DNA of 64,000 nucleotides from BOG-1184 sp964651515 (GTDB lineage Bacteria; Fibrobacterota; Chitinivibrionia; Chitinivibrionales; Chitinispirillaceae): contig CAZYYB010000003.1 of NCBI GenBank assembly GCA_964651515.1, positions 1 to 64,000 of the forward strand, read 5' to 3'. Of the stretch, positions 26,154 to 34,654 are shown piece after piece. The first letter of the stretch is position 1, and each line of letters starts with the position of its first letter. The position numbers and the translations under genes are program-made. Under the pieces are notes generated by a model. That model worked only from the letters and a program-made list of their open reading frames with translations, was not told the origin of the DNA and did no database searches.

Positions 26154-27755
26154 GTGACCAATCAAACCATCGCCGAAAAAGCCGCCTTAAAAAAATCTTT
26201 AACCATCGCGACGGCGATCATGATGACCTCGGTCTTCCTGAGCCGGATCATCGGGCTCGTGCGGGAGCAGGTGATCGCCGGTTTCGGCGGGACCAGTACC
26301 ACGATCGATGCCTATGTGACCGCTTTTTTTATTCCGGAACTGCTCAATCACATGCTGGCCGGGGGCTTTCTCTCCATCACCTTCATTCCGATCTTCCAGC
26401 GGCATCTCGCCAAATCGGATGACGAGGGCGCCTGGCGCGCATTTTCCAATATCATCACCATCGGCTCCTTCGCGTTTGCGATCATCATTCCCGTGTCCAT
26501 CGTCTTCGCCCCGGACATCCTGCGACTCATGGGGCCGCATATCGCCAACGCGCAGACGCTCCCGATGACCGTCCGTCTCACCCGCATCATCCTGCCGGCG
26601 CAGATATTTTTCTACTGGGGCGCCTTCTTCTCGGCGGTGCAGATGGCGCGCCACCGGTTCTTTCTTCCCGCCCTGGCGCCGCTCTTCTACAACGGGGGTA
26701 TCATCCTCGGCGGCCTTCTGCTCGGGAGGCGCTTCGGAGTAGAGGGGTTTGCCTGGGGAGTACTCATCGGCGCCTTTGTCGCAAACGTTCTCGTGCAATT
26801 GCCCGGCGCGATGCAGACCGGGCTGCGCTACCGTTTCCGTTTCGATCTGCGCGACGGCGATCTCAGGAAGTTCATCCTGCTCTCGGCACCGGTCATTTTC
26901 GGGCTCGGCATGACCTTTTCCAATGAGATATTCTTCCGGTTTTTCGGTTCCTTTCTCGGCGAAGGCGGTACCTCCAGCATCAACTATGCCCTGCGGACCA
27001 TGGGGTTTGTCGTGGCGGTCTTCGGCCAGGCATCGGGCGTGGCGTTCTACCCCTACCTCTCCCGGCTCGCAGCCGAGCGGAACTACCGCGAGATCACCTC
27101 TCTTGTCAATAAGGTGCTCACGCAGATCGCCGGGTACTGCATCCCGCTTTCGCTCCTCATGGCGGTCCTCGCGCCCCAGATCATTGCAATCCTGTATGAA
27201 CACGGCCACTTCACCCATGCCTCAACCTTACGCACCGCGCCGGCATTCGCCCTCTACATGATCGGGGCCTTCGCCTTTTCGGCCGCGGTCTTCGTGGTGC
27301 GGCCCTTCTATGCCGTCCAGCGGCCCTACATCCCCATGATCGTGAGCTCCATCGTCACCGTGCTCACCCTGCCGCTCTACTATGTGACCAGCAGGGCCTG
27401 GGGGGCGAAGGGCATTGCGGCCAGCGCGACGGCGGGTATGGTGGTGCAGTTTGTCACGCTGTACATCCTCTGGTACCGGCGCTATGCGGACCGGCACTCG
27501 ATCGTCCCCCTTCTCAGAACTCTCGGCACGGTCGTCCTGGTCAGCCTCATCGCCGCGGCGACCGGCTGGGGCGTCAGGCATGAGCTCGTGAAGATGCACT
27601 TCGGCCACGGCAGGCTCCTGACCAACCTGATCGTGAGCGTCCTCACCGCGATCCCGACCGGGATCGTGGTTCTGGTGCTCTATGAATTTACCGGGATCCA
27701 TAAATTGCGAGAGATTGCGGGGAAATTGACGAGACGAATACAAAAAAACAATTAA
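26154..27755 (+). CDS. murJ: Lipid II flippase MurJ
   Basis: A 533-residue MOP-superfamily membrane protein with about 14 helices. The start LSRIIGLVREQVIAGFGG and AYVTAFFIPELLNHMLAGG match the MurJ/MviN signature, as does ALLYEHGHF-like AILYEHGHFTHAST later on. MurJ flips the peptidoglycan precursor lipid II across the inner membrane, the step after MraY and MurG. The GTG at 26154 is the only suitable start before the first helix. It stands alone between the double-HTH terminator and the flavin reductase gene. Confidence 0.92.
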   Translation: MTNQTIAEKAALKKSLTIATAIMMTSVFLSRIIGLVREQVIAGFGGTSTTIDAYVTAFFIPELLNHMLAGGFLSITFIPIFQRHLAKSDDEGAWRAFSNIITIGSFAFAIIIPVSIVFAPDILRLMGPHIANAQTLPMTVRLTRIILPAQIFFYWGAFFSAVQMARHRFFLPALAPLFYNGGIILGGLLLGRRFGVEGFAWGVLIGAFVANVLVQLPGAMQTGLRYRFRFDLRDGDLRKFILLSAPVIFGLGMTFSNEIFFRFFGSFLGEGGTSSINYALRTMGFVVAVFGQASGVAFYPYLSRLAAERNYREITSLVNKVLTQIAGYCIPLSLLMAVLAPQIIAILYEHGHFTHASTLRTAPAFALYMIGAFAFSAAVFVVRPFYAVQRPYIPMIVSSIVTVLTLPLYYVTSRAWGAKGIAASATAGMVVQFVTLYILWYRRYADRHSIVPLLRTLGTVVLVSLIAAATGWGVRHELVKMHFGHGRLLTNLIVSVLTAIPTGIVVLVLYEFTGIHKLREIAGKLTRRIQKNN

Positions 27756-27893
27756 AGACTTATCGAAAAGCATTTCAATTATTGAAAATTTTGCCCCTGC
27801 CTCGGATATCCGCCTCAGGGAACCATACTATTTTTAAAATTGTCGCGCACCGGGTGACCGCCCGGCCGCCCCCGCGACGAATGGGGAGGAATC

Positions 27894-28448
27894 ATGAAAC
27901 TCAAGGACTACCCGCTCTCCCGCGTCTTCTGCCTGCTCGAACCGGGTCCGGTCGTGCTCCTGACGACTGCGGCAAAGGGACGTGCGAACGTCATGACCAT
28001 GAGCTGGACCACGATGATCGAATTCGAGCCGCCGCTCATCGGCTGCATCGTCTCCCCGGCCAATTTCAGCCAGAAGGCCCTGGCGGCGACCAGAGAGTGC
28101 GTGATCGCCATCCCCGCCGTGGACCTTGCGGGCACCGTGGTCGATATCGGCAACTGCTCGGGCGCGGAGATCGACAAGTTCGAGACGTACGGCCTGACGA
28201 CCCTTCCCGGCCAGGAGGTCGCCGCACCGCTCGTCGCGGAATGTCTTTACAATATCGAATGCCGGGTGGCGGACGCGTCCATGGCGAAGAAGTACTGCCT
28301 CTTCGTGCTCGAAGGGGTCAAGGCCTGGACAAATGCCCTACACAAGGAACGCCGTACCTTCCATGCGAACGGCGACGGAACCTTCGTGGTCGACGGCAGG
28401 ACGCTGGATCTGAAGAAAAGAATGGTGAAGTGGGCGGGAATGCCGTGA
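27894..28448 (+). CDS. Flavin reductase-like, FMN-binding split-barrel protein
   Basis: A 184-residue protein of the flavin-reductase/flavoredoxin superfamily. Visible are PGPVVLLTTAAKGRANVMTM followed by SWTTMIEFEPPLIGCIVSP, the FMN phosphate-binding strand-turn, and ECVIAIPAVDLAGTVVDIG. It would bind FMN and accept electrons from NAD(P)H or a partner. The ATG at 27894 has GGGAGGAATC upstream. A fragment of a different member of the same superfamily follows within 170 bases. Confidence 0.85.
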   Translation: MKLKDYPLSRVFCLLEPGPVVLLTTAAKGRANVMTMSWTTMIEFEPPLIGCIVSPANFSQKALAATRECVIAIPAVDLAGTVVDIGNCSGAEIDKFETYGLTTLPGQEVAAPLVAECLYNIECRVADASMAKKYCLFVLEGVKAWTNALHKERRTFHANGDGTFVVDGRTLDLKKRMVKWAGMP

Positions 28449-28489
28449 AAGTCGTCTGTTTTTGCTGAATCCGATAACGCAGGAGGCAT

Positions 28490-28720
28490 ATGAATCTTAC
28501 TCTGGGATCCGTAATGGGCAGATGTGCGATCGCCGGGCTGCTTCTGGCGGCGTCAATATTTTCAATGGATGCAACACCGGCAAAAAATTCAAGGGGGGGG
28601 GGAGGGGCGGGCATGAAAAAGTCAATCGGCGCGAAAACCATCGTTTTTCCCACCCCGGTCTTCGTCGTCGGGAAGTATCTGGGCGCGGCTTTTTCGGAGG
28701 GGAAGAAAATAGGGAAGTAA
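28490..28720 (+). pseudogene. Truncated flavoredoxin-like fragment behind a signal-peptide-like leader
   Basis: From 28490 (perfect CAGGAGG site) the frame encodes a hydrophobic leader, AIAGLLLAASIFSMDATPA, then a Gly-rich linker. In the same frame at 28613 comes MKKSIGAKTIVFPTPVFVVG, which matches the start of flavoredoxin-type flavin reductases. After VVG the expected FMN-binding part is missing and the frame stops after 15 unrelated residues. It is therefore a 5' fragment left by a deletion near 28674. Whether the leader belonged to the original gene is unclear, because the poly-G stretch just before 28613 could also be its ribosome site. Confidence 0.55.
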
Positions 28721-28842
28721 TTACTTTTGTGAAATCTTCGGCGTCCCCCCTAAGGGGAGGTCATCAAGAAAATTGGACCTTCTTAAAAAACACCTGAACG
28801 GCGACGATCTTCAAAGGATTGTCTATTGTGCAATCCGAAAAG

Positions 28843-28995
28843 CTATTTCTCCCTCCTGAAAGCCACATAACGGGCATTCCAGCCATTCGGGCAAATCTCC
28901 CCGGCATATTCCCATTTTGCATTTGCCATTGAATCCGGTTTTTCCTGAAATTGGTCGGATACGTCCCGATCAAAATAGACGACCTGATATTCCCA
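28843..28995 (-). pseudogene. DUF4177-like small protein fragment directly behind ilvE
   Basis: Fifty codons, starting WEYQVVYFDRD, passing KWEYAGEICPNGWNARY and ending VAFRREK before a TAG. This resembles the DUF4177 fold (short beta-beta-alpha-beta proteins of unknown role). There is no start codon: the frame is continuous with ilvE, separated from it only by the ilvE TGA and four codons. It may be a fragment lacking its start, or be made by stop-codon read-through as an IlvE extension. The fragment is too short for automatic gene finding. Confidence 0.45.
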
Positions 28996-29007
28996 GGCAG
29001 CGACAGG

Positions 29008-30030
29008 TCAGGCCACCTTCACCATCCACCCGTGCCGATCCTCCACCTCGCCGTACTGTATGGCGAGGAGCTCCCGGTAGAGCCGGGTGAGGACCGGACC
29101 GGCCTCGTCCCTGCGGCCGAAGGTGTAGACACGGTCGTTGTGCGTAATCGAGTGCACCGGCGTGATCACCGCCGCGGTGCCGCACGCACCGACCTCGGCG
29201 AAATCGGCAAGCTCGGCAAGGCCGACTTCGCGGCGTTCGACCGTCAGGCCGAAATCAGCGGCAAGCTGCTGGAGGCTCTTATTGGTCACCGAGGTGAGGA
29301 TGGAGTCCGACTCCGGAGTGACGTATTTATTGTCTTTTGTAATTGCGATGAAGTTCGAGGTGCCGAACTCTTCGAGGTGCGTGCGTGTACCGGCATCCAG
29401 GTAGAGCGATATGGTAAACCCGAGTTTCTTCGCTTCGAGATCGCCGAACAGTCCGGCGGCATAGTTGGCCGCCGCCTTGATCTTTCCCAGGCCGCGCGGC
29501 GCGGCGCGGTCGTACTTGTCCTGCACCATGGCGGCAACGGGTAGGAAGCCGTTTTTATAGTAGGGTCCCACCGGCATGGCGAGCACGAGAAAGATGTAGT
29601 CGTCGGAGGGCGAGATTCCCACGCGCGGACTCGATCCGATGAGGAGCGGCCGGAGGTACATGGATGCGCCGGTGCCGTAGGGCGGCATCCAGTCGCGGTT
29701 GACGGCAATCACCTTTTTGCACGCATCGAGGAAGAGCTCCTCCGGGACCGGCTCCATGACCAGACGCTCCGCGCTGCGTATCATGCGGCGGGCGTTCTCT
29801 TCCGGCCGGAAGAGGGCGACCGAGCCGTCCTTCCGGGTAAATGCCTTGAGCCCTTCGAAGCACGCCTGACCGTAATGGAGGGATGCCGCGCCGACATGAA
29901 GGGACATGTTCGGATCGGTGCAGACCTTGATGGCGCTCCAGCCGCCGTTGCCCGTGAAGTCCGCCCGCACAAAACTTTCGGTCTGCAGGTATTGAAAACC
30001 AAGTTCTCGCCAATTCAACTGTGGAGCCAT
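29008..30030 (-). CDS. ilvE: Branched-chain amino-acid aminotransferase
   Basis: A PLP enzyme making the final transamination of valine, leucine and isoleucine. The sequence fits fold-type IV, class II BCAT: HYGQACFEGLKAFTRKDG, RPEENARRM, ASMYLRPLLIGSSPRVG, GLGKIKAAANYAAGL with the PLP Lys, and EVGACGTAAVITPVHSI. The frame opens 24 codons earlier, but MAPQLNWRELGF at 30030 has AAGGAG upstream and fits the family, giving 340 residues. It is the last gene of the ilv-leu operon and is separated from cimA by a palindromic repeat region of 160 bases. Confidence 0.95.
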   Translation of the reverse strand: MAPQLNWRELGFQYLQTESFVRADFTGNGGWSAIKVCTDPNMSLHVGAASLHYGQACFEGLKAFTRKDGSVALFRPEENARRMIRSAERLVMEPVPEELFLDACKKVIAVNRDWMPPYGTGASMYLRPLLIGSSPRVGISPSDDYIFLVLAMPVGPYYKNGFLPVAAMVQDKYDRAAPRGLGKIKAAANYAAGLFGDLEAKKLGFTISLYLDAGTRTHLEEFGTSNFIAITKDNKYVTPESDSILTSVTNKSLQQLAADFGLTVERREVGLAELADFAEVGACGTAAVITPVHSITHNDRVYTFGRRDEAGPVLTRLYRELLAIQYGEVEDRHGWMVKVA

Positions 30031-30077
30031 ACGATTCAGATCTCCTTGTGTTCTCTGTTCGAAGATGCTTAGAAAGG

Positions 30078-30198
30078 TAGATGCGGCACGGCAAAACCGC
30101 ATATGCGTAGATGCGGCACAACAAAACCGTCGAAGCGTAGATGCGTTAAGTCAAAACATTTAAATTTTTCGCATCTACGCATTTACGCATCTACGCTT
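30078..30198. repeat. Palindromic/tandem repeat element between cimA and ilvE
   Basis: Three near-identical units begin GTAGATGCG at about 30078, 30107 and 30137, roughly 29-30 bases apart. The third unit pairs with two inverted copies (CGCATCTACGC at 30170-30180, CGCATCTACGCTT at 30186-30198). The cimA stop codon (30191-30193) lies inside the last arm. A related element lies at 58146-58216. It may affect mRNA stability or termination between the two genes. Confidence 0.7.
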
Positions 30199-31780
30199 TT
30201 GTATTCAATGTTTCCTTCATCAGCTTATATTTCAGGGCGTCGATGAGCGCGAGCCACGATGCCTCGATGATGTTCGTGGAGACGCCGACGGTTCCCCAGC
30301 GGCTGCTTCCATCGGACGACTCGATCAGCACACGCACCTTCGCGCCGGTACCGTCGCGGCCGTCGAGCACCCGCACCTTGAAATCCTCCAGCTTCACCTC
30401 GGCAAGCGAGGGAAAGAGCCGCACGAGCGCCTTGCGCAGCGCGTTGTCGAGCGCGTTCACCGGACCGTCGCCCTCGGCGGCCGTGTGCTCCACATGATCA
30501 TTCTCCCGCACCTTGATCGTTGCCTCGGAGTACGCTTCCCCGTTCTGCCGTTTCTCCTCGATCACCCTGAATTCGAGCACCGAGAACGGTTCGGGAAACT
30601 GGCCGAGCATCTGCCGGGCGATGAGCTCGAACGACCCTTCGGCCGCTTCGAACTGGTAGCCGCTGGTTTCGAGGTCCTTGATGTGAAACAGGAGCTTCTT
30701 TACCCGCGGGTCTTTTTTGTCGAGGTTCGGGCAGATGGTGGCGAGTTTTTCGAGCATGGTGCTCGAACCGGCCTGGTGCGACACCACAAACTGCCGGGCG
30801 TGCCCGACCGCTTCCGGGGCGACATGCTCGAACGACTCGCGCACCTTGCGAACCGCATCGGCATGCGCCCCCGCCTTGTGCGAAAATGCCGCCTCACCCA
30901 CATAGGGTTGCCCCACGGCCGGGATCATGTTCGCCACCTCGGCGACAAAGAGGGAGACCGGTCGCAATTGCGCCAGCTGCTCGCCCGAAATGAGCGGCAC
31001 CCCCCTTTTCAGCTGCAGGTTCGGGATGATGGTGCAGAGGTTGGCGTTTCCGCAGCGCTCGCCCAGACCGTTGATGGTCCCCTGCACCTGGGCCGCGCCC
31101 TCGATGACCGCGAGGCAGGAGATCGCATCAGCGCAGCCCGAGTCGTTGTGGACATGGATGCCCAGGCGAGAGGCGACCTTCGGCACTACCTCGCGCCAGA
31201 TGGTGAGAAATTCGTCCGGCAACAGCCCGCCGTTCGTGTCGCACAGGACAATCAGGTCGGCGCCGGCCTGCTGCGCGGCGAGGAGAGTCGCTATGGCATA
31301 GCCGGGGTTGGCCCGATAGCCGTCGAAGAAGTGCTCGGCGTCGTAGATGACTTCGCCCGCATACTTCTTGCAGAAGGCGATCGTCTCGCCGATCATGGCC
31401 ACGTTTTCGTCACGCGTGGTCCGCAGCACTTTTTCGACGTGCAGGTCCCAGGTCTTGCCGAACATGGTGATCACCGGCGCTTCGCTTGCGACCAGAGCCC
31501 GGAGAAACTCATCCCCGGCCGGCGCTATTCCCGGTCGGCGCGTACTGCCGAACGCCGCGATTTTCGCGGAGAGCCGCAGTTTCTTCACCTCGCGGTAGTA
31601 CCCGGTATCGATCTCGTTTGTCGGATTGGGCCACCCGCCCTCGATGTAGTGGACGCCGAGCTCGTCGAGCTTCTTCGTGATCCGCAGCTTGTCGGAGAGC
31701 GACAGGTGGACCCCGAGGCCCTGGTTGCCGTCGCGGAGCGTGGTATCGTAGAGCGTGACGCCGGATTTTTGATGCTTCAT
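30191..31780 (-). CDS. cimA: (R)-citramalate synthase
   Basis: CimA condenses pyruvate with acetyl-CoA to citramalate, giving 2-oxobutyrate for isoleucine without threonine deaminase. The N-terminus TLYDTTLRDGNQGLGVHLSL is typical of the DRE-TIM metallolyase group, with the CimA-type ending RDGNQG rather than LeuA's RDGEQA. GIHVHNDSGCADAISCLAVI holds metal ligands, GTINGLGERCGNANL the active-site Arg/Glu region, and a C-terminal LeuA allosteric domain covers about 390-529. Length 529 fits long-form CimA. It is between leuB and ilvE in the operon. Confidence 0.9.
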   Translation of the reverse strand: MKHQKSGVTLYDTTLRDGNQGLGVHLSLSDKLRITKKLDELGVHYIEGGWPNPTNEIDTGYYREVKKLRLSAKIAAFGSTRRPGIAPAGDEFLRALVASEAPVITMFGKTWDLHVEKVLRTTRDENVAMIGETIAFCKKYAGEVIYDAEHFFDGYRANPGYAIATLLAAQQAGADLIVLCDTNGGLLPDEFLTIWREVVPKVASRLGIHVHNDSGCADAISCLAVIEGAAQVQGTINGLGERCGNANLCTIIPNLQLKRGVPLISGEQLAQLRPVSLFVAEVANMIPAVGQPYVGEAAFSHKAGAHADAVRKVRESFEHVAPEAVGHARQFVVSHQAGSSTMLEKLATICPNLDKKDPRVKKLLFHIKDLETSGYQFEAAEGSFELIARQMLGQFPEPFSVLEFRVIEEKRQNGEAYSEATIKVRENDHVEHTAAEGDGPVNALDNALRKALVRLFPSLAEVKLEDFKVRVLDGRDGTGAKVRVLIESSDGSSRWGTVGVSTNIIEASWLALIDALKYKLMKETLNTKA

Positions 31781-31853
31781 GCTTTTTTATTCCTTGCATG
31801 GCAGAGACGCATCGTGCGTCTCTGCCCATGGCACTTCACTCGTGGAAATCCTG

Positions 31854-32921
31854 CTACTTCACCAGCGACGCGATGAGGTCTCCCACCTGCGTCGTTCCCA
31901 TGCCCATCTTCCCGGCCGACATGCTCGTGATCCTGCCGGAAGCGAGGGCATCGTTCACCGCCTTGTCAATTGCGGCGGCTGCCTTTGTTTCGCCGAGCGT
32001 ATCGAGCATCATGCCGCCCGCGCAGATCGCGGCAAGGGGGTTGATCACGTTCCTGCCCGTGTACTTGGGCGCGCTGCCGCCGATCGGCTCGAACATGGAC
32101 ACGCCGGTCGGGTTGATGTTGCCGCCCGCCGCGATGCCCATGCCGCCCTGGATCATGGCGCCCAGGTCGGTGATGATGTCGCCGAAGAGGTTCTCGGTCA
32201 CGATCACGTCGTAGAATTCCGGGCTCTTCACCATCCACATGGTACACGCGTCGACGTGGTTGTAATCCTGCTTGATATCCTTGTAATCGGCGTCGCCGAC
32301 CTCCTTGTGCGTGCGGACCCACAGGTCGCCCGCATAGGTCAGAACATTGCACTTGTGAACGAGCGTCAGCGTCTTCTTCGGGCTGTTGCGCTTGCGAGTA
32401 TAGTCGTACGCGTAGCGGATGCACCGCTCGACGACGGGCCGGGAGTAGAGCATGAGCTGCGTCGCCACCTCGTTTGGCGTGCCGACCATGGTCGCCCCGC
32501 CCATGCCGGTATAGATGCCGCCGGTGTTTTCGCGGATCACCACGAAATCGATGTGTTCGGGTCCCTTGTCGCGCAGCGGCGTCGAAACGTTCGGATAGAG
32601 CTTGACCGGACGAAGGTTGATGTACTGGTCGAGCGCAAACCGCAATTTAAGGAGGATCCCGAGTTCGAGGATGCCGGGTTTGACATCGGGGTGGCCGATG
32701 GCGCCGAGGAATATGGCGTGGTGCTTCTTGAGTTCCGCGACCGCGCCGTCGGGCAGGGTCTCGCCGGTCCGCTTGTAGCGCTCGCCGCCGAAGTCGTAAT
32801 CGGTGTAGTTGAAGGCCAGGCCGTACTTCGCGCCCACGACGTCAAGAACCTTCACCCCCTCTTTCAGTACCTCCGGCCCGGTGCCATCGCCCGGCATCAG
32901 GGCTATGTTGTACGATTTCAT
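31854..32921 (-). CDS. leuB: 3-isopropylmalate dehydrogenase
   Basis: NAD-dependent oxidative decarboxylation of 3-isopropylmalate in leucine synthesis. The 355 residues show LMPGDGTGPEV, INLRPVKLYPN, VVIRENTGGIYTGMGG, HKCNVLTYAGDLW with the catalytic Lys, VTENLFGDIITDLGAMIQGG with the metal Asp pair, and EPIGGSAPKYTGRNVINPLA. The IRENTGG and NVLTYAGDLW features also fit the promiscuous isopropylmalate/methylmalate type, so it may act in the citramalate route to isoleucine as well. An AAAGGACGAGG site precedes the ATG. Confidence 0.88.
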   Translation of the reverse strand: MKSYNIALMPGDGTGPEVLKEGVKVLDVVGAKYGLAFNYTDYDFGGERYKRTGETLPDGAVAELKKHHAIFLGAIGHPDVKPGILELGILLKLRFALDQYINLRPVKLYPNVSTPLRDKGPEHIDFVVIRENTGGIYTGMGGATMVGTPNEVATQLMLYSRPVVERCIRYAYDYTRKRNSPKKTLTLVHKCNVLTYAGDLWVRTHKEVGDADYKDIKQDYNHVDACTMWMVKSPEFYDVIVTENLFGDIITDLGAMIQGGMGIAAGGNINPTGVSMFEPIGGSAPKYTGRNVINPLAAICAGGMMLDTLGETKAAAAIDKAVNDALASGRITSMSAGKMGMGTTQVGDLIASLVK

Positions 32922-32972
32922 GAACCTCGTCCTTTGTTTATGGTTGTATGGGTAACGAATTTCCTCGCTGTT

Positions 32973-34541
32973 TCAGACCTCATCGTCGGCGAGACTCTTC
33001 TGCACCGGCAATTTCCGCTTGAACTGCTTCATCCGCGCGATCTTATTGACAATATTCATATAGGCGAGCGCCGATGCTTCCACGATATCGGTGCTGGTCC
33101 CGGTGCCGACGAAAACTCCTTCGGCGGCTCGGCCCACCATGGTTACCTTGCCCTGGGCCTCGCGACCCTCGGTGACCGATTCGAGATGGTAGTTCTCGAT
33201 GGTGATCTTGAAACCCACGATCCGGTCGATCGCCTTGGTGGTCGCATCCACGGCACCGTCGCCGGTGGCGGCCTCCTGCTCGGATTTGCCGTCGTGCGTA
33301 ATGCGCGCGGCGGCCGTGGCCATGGTGCCCAGTCCGCTCGAAACGTTGAGATACTCAAGCGTAAACCGGTCGGCGAGCTCGCCGGCATTCTTGGCCTCCA
33401 TGAGCGTGATGAGATCGTCGTCGTACACGGAGCCTTTTTTATCGGCAAGCGCGATAAACCGCCCGTAAAATTCGGCGATGTCGTACTCCGCCTCGCCGTA
33501 CCCGAGCGCGGCAAGCCGCGACCGCACCATGTGGCTGCCCGAACGGCTCGTCAGGTTCATCCGGTTCTCCCGGAGCCCCACCGATTCCGGCGTCATGATC
33601 TCATAGGTCGAACGCGCCTTGAGCACGCCGTCCTGGTGGATACCGGACGAGTGGGCGAAGGCATTGGCGCCGACGATCGCCTTGTTCGCCTGCACCGGCA
33701 TGTTGCAGATTTCGCGGACGAGCCTGCTCGTGCGCATGATCTCCCGGGTGTCGACATTCAGCGTGAGATGGCGGAAGAGATCCTGCCGCACCGTGATCCC
33801 CATGACCACCTCTTCGAGTGCCGTGTTGCCCGCGCGTTCGCCGAGGCCGTTCATAGCGCACTCGATCTGCCGTGCCCCGTGCGCAACCGCGGTGATGGAG
33901 TTGGCGGTCGCCATGCCGAGATCGTTATGGCAGTGCACCGAGATGACCGCATCCCCGATATTGGGCACCCGGGCAAACAGGCCGTCGAAGATCGCGCCGA
34001 ACTGCTCGGGCGTCGTGTAACCGACCGTGTCCGGGATGTTGATCGTTTTCGCCCCGCAGCGGATGGCGTGTTCGACTACCCGGCAGAGGAAATCGATACC
34101 CGTTCTTCCCGCGTCTTCGGGGGAAAATTCGACATCCTCGACGTAGCGGCGCGCAACCCTGATGCTCTGCTTGACCATGGCAAGAATCTCGTCCTCGGAC
34201 TTCTTGAGCTTTTTTTCCATATGGATGGCGGACGTTCCCACAAAAAGGTGGATCCTCGGCCGCTTGGCCGGCTTCACCGCCTTGCCGCAGGCGATGATAT
34301 CCTTTTCGACAAGCCGTGCCAGTCCGCAGATCACGGGCTCCTTGATTTCGCGGGCAATGGTCGAAACCGATTCGAAGTCGCCCGGGGAGGAGATCGGAAA
34401 TCCCGCCTCGATGACGTCGACCTTGAGCCGGGCAAGCTGCCGCGCGATCCGGACCTTCTGGCTGACCGAAAGGCTCGATGAGAGCGCCTGCTCGCCGTCG
34501 CGGAGCGTGGTGTCGAAAATGATGAGCTTTTCCTGCTTCAT
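32973..34541 (-). CDS. leuA: 2-isopropylmalate synthase
   Basis: First enzyme of leucine synthesis, condensing acetyl-CoA and 2-oxoisovalerate. The start IIFDTTLRDGEQALSSSLS is the LeuA type I signature, followed by VEFSPEDAGRT, SVHCHNDLGMATANSI with His metal ligands and MNGLGERAGNTALEEVVM, then a C-terminal regulatory LeuA dimer domain (about 385-500) that normally senses leucine. The long open frame upstream is antisense-like extension; MKQEKLIIFD at 34541 is the family start, giving 522 residues. It lies 113 bases after ilvC with no hairpin between. Confidence 0.95.
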   Translation of the reverse strand: MKQEKLIIFDTTLRDGEQALSSSLSVSQKVRIARQLARLKVDVIEAGFPISSPGDFESVSTIAREIKEPVICGLARLVEKDIIACGKAVKPAKRPRIHLFVGTSAIHMEKKLKKSEDEILAMVKQSIRVARRYVEDVEFSPEDAGRTGIDFLCRVVEHAIRCGAKTINIPDTVGYTTPEQFGAIFDGLFARVPNIGDAVISVHCHNDLGMATANSITAVAHGARQIECAMNGLGERAGNTALEEVVMGITVRQDLFRHLTLNVDTREIMRTSRLVREICNMPVQANKAIVGANAFAHSSGIHQDGVLKARSTYEIMTPESVGLRENRMNLTSRSGSHMVRSRLAALGYGEAEYDIAEFYGRFIALADKKGSVYDDDLITLMEAKNAGELADRFTLEYLNVSSGLGTMATAAARITHDGKSEQEAATGDGAVDATTKAIDRIVGFKITIENYHLESVTEGREAQGKVTMVGRAAEGVFVGTGTSTDIVEASALAYMNIVNKIARMKQFKRKLPVQKSLADDEV

Positions 34542-34654
34542 AGATAGTGCTCCCGGATATGAATTACTCTTTTGACGGGAACCACTGACCGCTGCGTTCA
34601 CGGCCGGGCCGATGCAACGTTCAATGGTCCCCCGGTAACAATCGCCCGCCCGCC

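Noticed and set aside
28735..28765. Hairpin CCCCCCTAAGGGGAGG as terminator
   Set aside because: Short stem with poor T-tract and no intact gene ending there.
30078..30198. Possible CRISPR-like array
   Set aside because: Only three units of about 29 bases with no unique spacers between them; they form palindromes instead.
31779..34481. A 900-codon plus-strand open frame
   Set aside because: It is antisense to cimA, leuB and leuA, which have full family motifs; such long shadows are common in GC-rich codon-biased genes.
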